This document shows, in pieces, positions 1 through 5,882 of a stretch of DNA of 9,083 nucleotides. The number at the start of each line of letters is the position of its first letter. Position 1 is the first letter of the stretch. Both the position numbers and the translations under genes were made by a program. Location of the stretch: assembly GCA_002364535.1 (NCBI GenBank), contig DEYL01000061.1, positions 1 through 9,083 on the forward strand. Direction: 5' to 3'. This stretch comes from Flavobacteriaceae bacterium UBA3159. Its GTDB lineage: Bacteria; Bacteroidota; Bacteroidia; Flavobacteriales; Flavobacteriaceae. The notes beneath the pieces were generated by a model. The model had not been told where the DNA came from. It worked only from the letters and a program-made list of their open reading frames with translations, and did not search any database.

Positions 1-1888
1 TAAAGCTACCAAGAAGGCTCGAGCGACAAAAAAATCTGCCGTAAAAAAGACTGAAGTTGTCGAGGAAACTGTTGCCCAAGGGGTCGCTATTGCTTCTCCA
101 AAAGATAAAGCAACTCCTGGAATACTAAAAGCCAAAGCAGCTGGTGAGAAAGATGAGTTTTTAGATAACTTTAATTGGCACAATTACCAAGAAGGAATTG
201 ATGTAATCGAAGATGAACAGTTAAAAGAGTTTGAGTTGTTGGTCGCTGAAAACTTTGTTGATACTGCCGATGAAGACGTATTGGATGGAACAATTGTTCA
301 CCTGACAGATCGTGAGGCCATTATCGATATCAACGCCAAATCAGAGGGGGTAATTTCTCTCAACGAATTCAGATACAATCCTCACCTCAAAGTGGGAGAT
401 AAAGTTGAAGTAATTGTTGATACCCGCGAGGACAAAACCGGACAATTAATTCTATCACATAGAAAAGCCCGAGTCATTAAGGCATGGGATCGAGTTAACA
501 ATGCCCACGACAATGGCGAAATTGTCAACGGTTTTGTTAAATGTCGAACTAAAGGGGGAATGATCGTAGATATTTTTGGAATCGAAGCTTTCCTACCCGG
601 TTCTCAAATTGACGTTAAGCCCATCAGAGACTACGATCAGTATGTAGATAAAACAATGGAATTTAAAGTGGTTAAAATCAACCATGAATTCAAAAATGTA
701 GTCGTATCTCACAAAGCTTTGATCGAGGCCGATCTCGAAGAACAAAAGAAAGAGATTATTGGTCAGTTGGAAAAAGGACAAGTTCTGGAGGGAACTGTCA
801 AAAACATTACTTCCTATGGTGTATTTGTCGACCTAGGAGGAGTCGATGGATTGGTTCACATTACAGATTTGTCTTGGAGCCGAATCAACCACCCCAACGA
901 ATTATTGGAATTGGATCAAAAATTGAATGTTGTAATCCTAGACTTTGATGACGATAAGTCAAGAATTCAATTAGGCTTGAAACAATTGAGTGCCCACCCA
1001 TGGGATCGTTTGAGTGATGAGCTTAAAGAAGGTGACAAGGTCAAAGGAAAAGTTGTCGTAATTGCTGATTATGGTGCTTTTGTCGAAATAGAAGAAGGCG
1101 TAGAAGGATTGGTTCACGTTTCTGAAATGTCATGGTCAACTCACTTGAGGTCTGCACAAGATTTCGTAAAAGTAGGAGATGAGGTAGATGCTGTTTTACT
1201 TAGTTTGGATCGCGAAACCCGAAAAATGTCATTGGGAATCAAACAACTTACTCCTGACCCATGGACTGATATCACCACCAAATACCCTGTAGGTTCAAAA
1301 CACAAAGGAATTGTCAGAAATTTTACTAATTTCGGTGTGTTTATTGAACTGGAAGAAGGAGTAGACGGATTGGTTTATATCTCCGACTTGTCTTGGACCA
1401 AGAAAGTAAAGCATCCATCAGAACTATTGACCCTGGCTGACGAGATCGATGTTGTTGTATTGGAACTTGACGTTGAGGGTAGAAAACTAAGCCTTGGTCA
1501 CAAGCAAACCCAAGAGAACCCTTGGGATAAATATGCTGATGAGTTTGCCTTGGACTCTACTCACAAAACAGCCATTACTGAGATCGTCGACAAGGGAGCA
1601 ACCATTAAATTCAACGAAGATGTGATTGCATTTGTTCCGCAAAGGCACATGGAAAAAGAAGATGGTTCTAAACTGACCAAAGGCGAAGTAGCTGATTTTA
1701 AAATCATTGAATTCAACAAGGAGTTTAAGCGCGTTGTTGCTTCTCATACCAATTTGTTTAAAGAGCAAGAAAAGCTCAATTACAATAAGGCTGCAAAGAA
1801 AGTCAAAGAGAGCAATTCTGAAAAAACCACCTTGGGTGATTTAGACGCTTTGGCCAACTTAAAGCAAAAAATGAAAGATAACAGCTAG
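1..1888 (+). CDS. rpsA: 30S ribosomal protein S1 (5'-partial)
   Basis: This is the mRNA-binding S1 protein of the small ribosomal subunit, which helps load mRNA during initiation. The frame is open from base 2 with no stop, so the gene starts upstream of the window; 628 residues are visible. The TTG at 236 is internal and not a start. Six S1 (OB-fold) domains can be read, at roughly in-window residues 92-155, 171-243, 259-329, 344-416, 430-503 and 518-588. Domains 3-5 are the most canonical (for example GVFVDLGGVDGLVHITDLSW) and share the 9-base repeat GGATTGGTT at 848, 1106 and 1367. Domain 2 carries KGGMIVDIFGIEAFLPGSQ, highly conserved in S1. Before domain 1 lies a Lys/Ala-rich, probably disordered tail (residues 1 to about 50), then an acidic stretch. 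The C-terminus (LGDLDALANLKQKM) resembles other Bacteroidota S1 proteins as I recall them. An intrinsic terminator follows the stop codon. Confidence 0.97.
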   Translation, partial: KATKKARATKKSAVKKTEVVEETVAQGVAIASPKDKATPGILKAKAAGEKDEFLDNFNWHNYQEGIDVIEDEQLKEFELLVAENFVDTADEDVLDGTIVHLTDREAIIDINAKSEGVISLNEFRYNPHLKVGDKVEVIVDTREDKTGQLILSHRKARVIKAWDRVNNAHDNGEIVNGFVKCRTKGGMIVDIFGIEAFLPGSQIDVKPIRDYDQYVDKTMEFKVVKINHEFKNVVVSHKALIEADLEEQKKEIIGQLEKGQVLEGTVKNITSYGVFVDLGGVDGLVHITDLSWSRINHPNELLELDQKLNVVILDFDDDKSRIQLGLKQLSAHPWDRLSDELKEGDKVKGKVVVIADYGAFVEIEEGVEGLVHVSEMSWSTHLRSAQDFVKVGDEVDAVLLSLDRETRKMSLGIKQLTPDPWTDITTKYPVGSKHKGIVRNFTNFGVFIELEEGVDGLVYISDLSWTKKVKHPSELLTLADEIDVVVLELDVEGRKLSLGHKQTQENPWDKYADEFALDSTHKTAITEIVDKGATIKFNEDVIAFVPQRHMEKEDGSKLTKGEVADFKIIEFNKEFKRVVASHTNLFKEQEKLNYNKAAKKVKESNSEKTTLGDLDALANLKQKMKDNS

Positions 1889-1912
1889 TATAAATTATTA
1901 TTCTTAAAGTCT

Positions 1913-1939
1913 AAACCCTTCTCTTGGAAGGGTTTTTTT
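1913..1939 (+). terminator. Intrinsic terminator of rpsA
   Basis: A perfect 8-bp stem, AAACCCTT (1913-1920) pairing with AAGGGTTT (1928-1935), encloses a 7-base loop (CTCTTGG). It runs directly into seven T residues (1933-1939). It lies 25 bases after the rpsA stop codon and before the pyrR promoter element, so it should end rpsA transcription and insulate the pyrR unit. The T-run and the last stem bases overlap. On the other strand a run of A in place of the T-run makes it much weaker, so it reads as unidirectional. Confidence 0.9.
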
Positions 1940-1972
1940 GTTATATGGATTCATTAAAAAATGATACTTTTG
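1937..1972 (+). promoter_or_regulatory. Bacteroidota-type promoter for the pyrR-pyrB-rnz unit
   Basis: TACTTTTG (1965-1972) matches the Bacteroidota housekeeping -7 consensus TAnnTTTG exactly. A TTTG at 1937-1940, inside the end of the rpsA terminator, could be the -33 element. The spacer is 24 bases, a little longer than I would expect, so the -7 assignment is firmer than the -33. Transcription would start near 1978-1980, leaving a leader of only about a dozen bases before the pyrR ATG at 1992. No operator or attenuator is visible between this promoter and the start codon. Confidence 0.6.
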
Positions 1973-1991
1973 TGCTATCAAAAAGCTTCTA

Positions 1992-2531
1992 ATGTCTCTA
2001 AGAGTACTGCTGTCGCATAAAAAAATAGATATCATTCTCAAACGACTGGCCAGTCAGTTGATAGAAAAATTCAATGATTTTGACCAAGTAGTGTTGGTGG
2101 GTTTACAACCCAGAGGCATCCACTTGCTTCAACGTTTGGTGGAACTTTTGCAAAATGATTATGGACTCAAAAAGGTCATTTACGGTAAACTAGACATTAC
2201 CTTTTTTAGAGATGATTTCAGACGATTTGACAAAACCCTTTCGCCTTCATCCTCCGAGATGGAATTGACCATAGAGGGTAAATCTGTGGTGATCATTGAT
2301 GATGTTCTCTATACGGGAAGAAGTATTAGGGCTGCATTGACCGCTTTGGATCATTACGGTCGCCCTAACGACATTCAACTCTTGGTGTTGATCGATCGTA
2401 GATTCAGTCGCGACCTGCCCATTCAGCCTGATTATACAGGGGTCCAAGTCGATGCCTTGGAAGGAGACAAGGTTAGGGTGCAATGGAAAGAACAATCAGA
2501 AGAAGATACCGTTTTCATTGAAAAAAGATAG
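1992..2531 (+). CDS. pyrR: PyrR, bifunctional pyr operon regulator / uracil phosphoribosyltransferase family
   Basis: This 179-aa protein, the usual length for PyrR, is a type I phosphoribosyltransferase. The PRPP-binding signature is VVIIDDVLYTGRS at residues 99-111. Other family blocks are GLQPRGIHL (37-45), the KLDITFFRDD segment (66-75) and LIDRRFSRDLPIQPDYTG (133-150). In Bacillus, PyrR binds pyr mRNA leaders when UMP or UTP is high and causes attenuation; it also has weak uracil phosphoribosyltransferase activity (uracil + PRPP to UMP). The block after LPI differs from the Bacillus sequence as I recall it (VGKNVPTS there, TGVQVDAL here). pyrB starts 3 bases after its stop codon, which supports a pyrimidine role. 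The ATG at 1992 is chosen because it starts the normal N-terminus; it has no Shine-Dalgarno, only A-rich sequence upstream. Regulation by RNA binding is family knowledge and is not shown here. Confidence 0.93.
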   Translation: MSLRVLLSHKKIDIILKRLASQLIEKFNDFDQVVLVGLQPRGIHLLQRLVELLQNDYGLKKVIYGKLDITFFRDDFRRFDKTLSPSSSEMELTIEGKSVVIIDDVLYTGRSIRAALTALDHYGRPNDIQLLVLIDRRFSRDLPIQPDYTGVQVDALEGDKVRVQWKEQSEEDTVFIEKR

Positions 2532-2534
2532 CCT

Positions 2535-3473
2535 ATGGAACAGCTAAGTGTCGATCATTTGTTGGGCATAAAATATTTGAAGGAGGTAGATATTCAGTTG
2601 ATTTTCAAAACAGCAGATCATTTTAAAGAAGTCATTAACCGACCTATTAAAAAAGTACCCAGTCTTAGAGACATCACTATTGCAAATTTATTTTTCGAAA
2701 ACAGTACCCGAACTAAGCTTTCTTTTGAGTTGGCTGAAAAGAGATTAAGCGCAGACGTGATCAACTTCTCTACCACTCAATCCTCTGTCAAAAAAGGGGA
2801 GACCTTGATTGACACGGTCAACAATATTTTGGCGATGAAAGTAGATGTGGTGGTGATGCGGCATCCCAATCCGGGAGCAGCGTTATTTCTTTCCAAAAAT
2901 GTAGATGCTTGTATCATCAATGCCGGAGACGGTACACACGAACACCCCTCCCAAGCTCTTTTGGATGCCTATTCAATCAAAGAAAAACTGGGTGAACTGA
3001 GGGGGAAAAAGATTGCCATTGTGGGAGACATACTTCACTCCAGAGTGGCCTTGTCAAATATTTATGCCTTGAAAATGCTGGGCGCCGATGTAAAGCTCTG
3101 TGGCCCAAAATCATTGATTCCTAAACACATAGAAGCACTGGGGGTAACAGTAAGTACAGATCTGATACAAAGCCTTAAATGGTGTGATGCTGTAAATATG
3201 CTCAGGGTTCAAAATGAAAGAATGGATTTAAATTATTTTCCTTCTACCCGAGAATATGCCCAACTTTACGGACTTAACGCCCAAAAACTGTCTAGTCTCA
3301 AAAAGGAAATCGTTTTGTTACATCCTGGCCCGATTAACAGAGGGGTGGAAATTACCTCCGACGTGGCCGACTCCAAAAATGCCATCATTTTAAACCAAGT
3401 TGAAAATGGAGTTGCCATTAGAATGGCCATTATCTACCTGCTGGTTGCCAAACTCAATATACCGTCCACATGA
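2535..3473 (+). CDS. pyrB: Aspartate carbamoyltransferase, catalytic subunit
   Basis: The enzyme catalyses the second step of de novo pyrimidine synthesis in the cytosol: carbamoyl phosphate + L-aspartate to N-carbamoyl-L-aspartate. It has 312 aa, the usual length of the catalytic chain. The carbamoyl-phosphate-binding motif is FFENSTRTKLSFE (residues 53-65, STRT at 57-60). The mobile lysine loop reads SSVKKGETLIDT (83-94). HEHPSQALLDAY (135-146), HSR (168-170), RVQ (224-226) and LHPGPINRGVEI (262-273) complete the active site. Nothing essential is missing. Its partner loci are not in the window: no regulatory chain pyrI and no pyrC or carAB. The gap to pyrR is 3 bases, and its TGA stop overlaps the next ATG by 4 bases (ATGA), so pyrR, pyrB and the next gene are probably co-transcribed and the junction translationally coupled. 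Confidence 0.97.
   Translation: MEQLSVDHLLGIKYLKEVDIQLIFKTADHFKEVINRPIKKVPSLRDITIANLFFENSTRTKLSFELAEKRLSADVINFSTTQSSVKKGETLIDTVNNILAMKVDVVVMRHPNPGAALFLSKNVDACIINAGDGTHEHPSQALLDAYSIKEKLGELRGKKIAIVGDILHSRVALSNIYALKMLGADVKLCGPKSLIPKHIEALGVTVSTDLIQSLKWCDAVNMLRVQNERMDLNYFPSTREYAQLYGLNAQKLSSLKKEIVLLHPGPINRGVEITSDVADSKNAIILNQVENGVAIRMAIIYLLVAKLNIPST
3470..3473 (+). promoter_or_regulatory. ATGA stop-start overlap, pyrB to STAS-like gene
   Basis: The pyrB stop TGA (3471-3473) lies inside the ATGA that opens the next gene. With no Shine-Dalgarno upstream, ribosomes that finish pyrB are the likely source of initiation on the small gene, which ties its output to that of pyrB. Coupling is inferred from the arrangement. 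Confidence 0.7.
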
Positions 3474-3799
3474 TCTTAGAAAAGAGGTCCACTCATTTAT
3501 ACCTAAAGCCTGATAACAAAGAAAAAAACTCTTTTTGCTCTGTAATTTTGTCTTCAGACTATTCCTCAGATATACTTATTGATTTATCCTCCTTGGAAAT
3601 AACAGACGAATCTTTGGTGTTTTCACTAAACCAAATCAATCGAGACATTGTCTCTAAGGGGTTTTGTCTGGTTATTGTCTTAAAAGTGGCCCCATCCGTC
3701 TCTGATATTGAACCTTTAAACATTGTCCCCACGCTGATCGAGGCTGTGGATTATATTCAGATGGAACAAATTCAAAGAGACCTCAGGTTATCGTTATGA
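3470..3799 (+). CDS. Small STAS-like protein of unknown function, between pyrB and rnz
   Basis: The function of this 109-aa cytosolic protein is not known to me. It has no signal peptide, membrane segment or metal-binding motif. The pattern of predicted elements resembles a STAS (anti-sigma-factor-antagonist-like) fold: a strand DILIDLSSL (34-42), a helix about 46-62, a hydrophobic strand FCLVIVL (65-71), then a conserved-looking C-terminus NIVPTLIEAVDYIQMEQIQR (84-103) ending in an acidic/basic tail. The N-terminal 25 residues are polar and weakly patterned. Where classical STAS antagonists have the phosphorylated D-S-S-G loop, this protein has T-D-E-S-L (45-49); that alignment is mine and approximate. 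I recall similar small proteins directly upstream of RNase Z in Flavobacteria, with the same VPTL-EA-D-I-M-E-I-RDL ending. The start ATG overlaps the pyrB stop and its TGA overlaps the rnz ATG. The open frame, the coupling and the C-terminal motif make it a real gene. Confidence 0.85.
   Translation: MILEKRSTHLYLKPDNKEKNSFCSVILSSDYSSDILIDLSSLEITDESLVFSLNQINRDIVSKGFCLVIVLKVAPSVSDIEPLNIVPTLIEAVDYIQMEQIQRDLRLSL
3796..3799 (+). promoter_or_regulatory. ATGA stop-start overlap, STAS-like gene to rnz
   Basis: The small gene's TGA (3797-3799) overlaps the rnz ATG (3796-3798). It is the second identical 4-base junction in this unit, so rnz translation probably depends on re-initiation after the small protein. 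This also fixes the rnz start, because the next residues (MKLNILGCHSATP) are the expected beginning of the beta-lactamase fold. Confidence 0.7.
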
Positions 3800-4701
3800 A
3801 ACTTAATATTTTAGGCTGCCATTCTGCAACACCACTAAAAAACGCCCATACGACTTCACAAGTTTTGGAGGCCAAAGATCACCTTTTTTTAATTGACTGT
3901 GGGGAAGGTACTCAGATTCAACTGCGGCAACAGAAAATTAAGTTATCCAGAATTAAACATATTTTTATTTCCCACCTACACGGGGATCACTTTTACGGTT
4001 TGGTGGGCCTGGTCAGTACATTCAGACTGCTTGGCAGAGCAGCCGATCTACACATTTATGGCCCGAAAGGGATAAAGGAAGTTCTTACACTCCAGCTCAA
4101 ACTGGCCAATTCATGGACGGATTACAATTTATTTTTTCACGAATTGGAAAAAAAAGAATCAGAAATCATTTTTGAAGACGATTCACTTAAGATTCATACC
4201 ATCCCACTCGACCATCGTGTCTATACCAATGGGTTTTTGTTTGAGGAAAAGCCAGGTTTAAGAAGGTTGGACAAAGAAAAAATAAAAAACTTCAACATTC
4301 CTCACTACGATTTTCAGAACCTCAAGCTGGGTAAAGATTTTGTTTTGGATGACGGTACATTACTCAAAAACAAAACTGTCACCCTGGATCCAAACCCTAT
4401 TAAACGTTATGCATTTTGCAGTGATACGGCCTACAATGAATCCATCGTACCATTGATCAAAGAAGTGGATTTGCTCTACCACGAGGCTACTTTTTTGAAT
4501 GCTCACGAAAATTTGGCCGTAAAGACCAAACACAGTACTGCTGAACAGGCCGCAAAAATTGCCCAATTGGCCCAAGTTAATCGTTTGGTTTTGGGACATT
4601 TTTCATCGCGTTACCGTGAAAAAAATAATTTTATTGCAGAGGCCTCTCCATTTTTTGATAAGGTTGAATTGGCAGCAGATGGTAAAACATTTGACATTTA
4701 G
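3796..4701 (+). CDS. rnz: Ribonuclease Z (tRNA 3'-processing endonuclease)
   Basis: RNase Z cuts the 3' trailer from tRNA precursors, using a two-zinc site in a metallo-beta-lactamase fold. The protein has 301 aa, typical of the short bacterial form (RNase Z-S). The zinc motif SHLHGDHFYGL (59-69, H60, H62, D64, H65) is intact. The other ligands and catalytic residues are also visible: H140 in PLDHRVYTNGF, D210 in CSDTAYN, H229-E230 in YHEATF, H246 in KHSTAEQAA and H268 in LGHFSSRY. The N-terminus (LGCHSATP, then FLIDCGEGTQ at 31-40) is the normal first strand pair. The segment at about 85-130 is the usual place of the flexible exosite arm that grips tRNA. It is the last gene of the pyrR unit, followed by 28 bases with no terminator, so some read-through into pdxH is possible. 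A run of eight A at 4148-4155 is a possible slippage site, but the frame is intact. Confidence 0.96.
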   Translation: MKLNILGCHSATPLKNAHTTSQVLEAKDHLFLIDCGEGTQIQLRQQKIKLSRIKHIFISHLHGDHFYGLVGLVSTFRLLGRAADLHIYGPKGIKEVLTLQLKLANSWTDYNLFFHELEKKESEIIFEDDSLKIHTIPLDHRVYTNGFLFEEKPGLRRLDKEKIKNFNIPHYDFQNLKLGKDFVLDDGTLLKNKTVTLDPNPIKRYAFCSDTAYNESIVPLIKEVDLLYHEATFLNAHENLAVKTKHSTAEQAAKIAQLAQVNRLVLGHFSSRYREKNNFIAEASPFFDKVELAADGKTFDI

Positions 4702-4725
4702 TCTGAGGGATAAATCGTAAATTTG
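4690..4725 (+). promoter_or_regulatory. Possible promoter for pdxH-sixA-ppk1-ppx, near-leaderless
   Basis: TAAATTTG (4718-4725) matches the Bacteroidota -7 consensus TAnnTTTG. A TTTG at 4690-4693, inside the end of rnz, is a possible -33 element at the same 24-base spacing as in the pyrR promoter. The -7 element ends only four bases before the pdxH ATG (4730), so a transcript started here would be leaderless or nearly so. The motif is AT-rich and could occur by chance. It is supported by position in the only gap of more than six bases between rnz and ppx. Confidence 0.4.
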
Positions 4726-4729
4726 CTCA

Positions 4730-5389
4730 ATGAGCAGAAGTGAGATAAGATCTAAATTGGCCGATTTGCGGAAATCATACGGAAAGGGAACCCTAGACCT
4801 GCATAATGTTAAGGAGAATCCTTTACAGCTTTTTCAAACATGGTTTTATGAGGCCAAAGAGGCCGATGCGATCGATGAACCAAATGCCATGAACCTCACC
4901 ACCCTTGGCGATGACGGTTTTCCTCGTGCTAGGGTGGTATTGCTCAAAGATTTTTCTGATGAAGGTTTTGTGTTTTTTACCAACTATAAAAGTGAAAAGG
5001 GAAAATCTCTGTTAAGACATCCCAAAGTTGGATTGTCATTTTATTGGCCGTGTTTGGAGCGACAAATTATTATTAAAGGAGAAGCCGAAAAATTAGCTGC
5101 CGAAAAATCTGATCAATATTTTGATTCACGCCCAAGAGGAAGCAAACTTGGAGCGCATGTCTCTCCACAAAGTGAGGTTATTCCCGATCGAAAATTTTTG
5201 GAAGACCTTGAACTTATCTTAGAGAAAAAGTTTCAAAATAAAGAAATACCCCGACCCGCCCATTGGGGAGGCATATTGGTAAGACCCCAAGAAATTGAAT
5301 TTTGGCAAGGTCGGCCCAATCGCTTACATGACAGGATATGTTGTTATTCGGACGGTATTAATTGGAAAGTAAAACGATTAGCTCCCTGA
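4730..5389 (+). CDS. pdxH: Pyridoxine/pyridoxamine 5'-phosphate oxidase
   Basis: This FMN-dependent enzyme oxidises pyridoxine 5'-phosphate or pyridoxamine 5'-phosphate to pyridoxal 5'-phosphate with O2, in the final step and salvage of vitamin B6. It has 219 aa, the normal family length. The FMN-binding split-barrel blocks are RARVVLLK (66-73), FFTNYKSEKGKSL (82-94) and SFYWPCLERQIIIKGEAEKL (103-122). Next come SRPRGSKLGAHVSPQS (133-148) and the C-terminal family signature IEFWQGRPNRLHDR (189-202), ending in RLAP. The N-terminal segment (IRSKLADLRKSYGKGTLDL) is the usual helical lead, which supports the ATG at 4730. It probably heads a unit with sixA (gap 4 bases), ppk1 and ppx. There is no evident functional link between B6 metabolism and polyphosphate, so shared transcription may be only convenient. 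Confidence 0.96.
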   Translation: MSRSEIRSKLADLRKSYGKGTLDLHNVKENPLQLFQTWFYEAKEADAIDEPNAMNLTTLGDDGFPRARVVLLKDFSDEGFVFFTNYKSEKGKSLLRHPKVGLSFYWPCLERQIIIKGEAEKLAAEKSDQYFDSRPRGSKLGAHVSPQSEVIPDRKFLEDLELILEKKFQNKEIPRPAHWGGILVRPQEIEFWQGRPNRLHDRICCYSDGINWKVKRLAP

Positions 5390-5393
5390 ATCC

Positions 5394-5876
5394 ATGAAAG
5401 AACTCATCATCCTAAGGCATGCCAAATCCAACAGAACCTACAGCGTTGACGACATCAACAGACCACTCTCCCCGGAAGGTATAGAGCGAATCAAAATTAT
5501 TTCTCATCAAAAAGAGGATTTTTTTATAAAGGCAGACATCATCATTTCCAGTCCGGCCATCCGTGCCTTACACTCCGCCATGATCACAATTCACGAATTG
5601 AATCTTCCACTGGAACAATTAAAGATTGACAAACAACTTTATACTTTTTCAGGCTTTAGTGTGATTGATTATGTGTATACTCTGGACGATCGCTGGAACA
5701 AAGTCATTTTGGTTGGACACAACCCTGCTTTTACTGAGGTGATCAATCATTTTTCTGATGCAGGCATCAATCACCTTAGAACTGCCGGATGTGTACAGAT
5801 TACTTTCGATGGAGATCAGTGGAGTAATCTATATAAAGGTGAGTTTTTCTTGGGTCAGAAAAAAAATAATGTTTAA
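5394..5876 (+). CDS. sixA: SixA-type phosphohistidine phosphatase (histidine phosphatase superfamily)
   Basis: This small cytosolic phosphatase has 160 aa, the length of SixA, and lacks the larger cap domain of phosphoglycerate mutases. The catalytic motif is LRHAKS (7-12), with H9 as the nucleophile that takes the phosphate. SSPAIRA (52-58) supplies the second phosphate-binding arginine (R57), and LVGHNP (106-111) carries the second catalytic histidine (H109). RPLSPEG (23-29) is typical of the SixA branch. Characterised SixA from E. coli removes phosphate from protein phosphohistidine; the substrate here is unknown. It lies 4 bases after pdxH and 6 bases before ppk1, whose catalytic intermediate is a phosphohistidine, so PPK1 is a reasonable candidate substrate, but that is inference. 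Membership of the superfamily is secure; a small-molecule phosphatase role cannot be excluded. Confidence 0.88.
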   Translation: MKELIILRHAKSNRTYSVDDINRPLSPEGIERIKIISHQKEDFFIKADIIISSPAIRALHSAMITIHELNLPLEQLKIDKQLYTFSGFSVIDYVYTLDDRWNKVILVGHNPAFTEVINHFSDAGINHLRTAGCVQITFDGDQWSNLYKGEFFLGQKKNNV

Positions 5877-5882
5877 AAGTGT

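Noticed and set aside
236..238. TTG at 236 as the rpsA start
   Set aside because: The same frame is open back to base 2 and encodes a plausible S1 N-terminal extension; the acidic segment before 236 continues smoothly into the first S1 domain.
518..588. Diverged sixth S1 domain of rpsA as a sign of degeneration (residue numbers, about bases 1553-1765)
   Set aside because: The last S1 domain is normally the least conserved in this family, and the domain reads through cleanly to a typical C-terminus.
593..781. Minus-strand frame inside rpsA (also 1487-1768)
   Set aside because: They lie antisense to conserved S1 domains and are rich in Phe/Leu/Ile/Val, as expected from the complement of Lys/Glu codons. 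No recognisable domain.
2247..2495. Minus-strand frame inside pyrR
   Set aside because: Shadow of a well-supported gene, with no motif and no promoter or own context.
3893..4075. Plus-strand 60-aa frame inside rnz
   Set aside because: Covers the zinc-motif region of rnz in another frame; composition is irregular and the rnz frame is intact.
4148..4155. A8 run in rnz (and A8 at 8833-8840 in ppx) as programmed frameshift sites
   Set aside because: Both genes are full length with intact motifs in the normal frame, no stimulatory structure is seen, and a shift in ppx would change only the last few codons.
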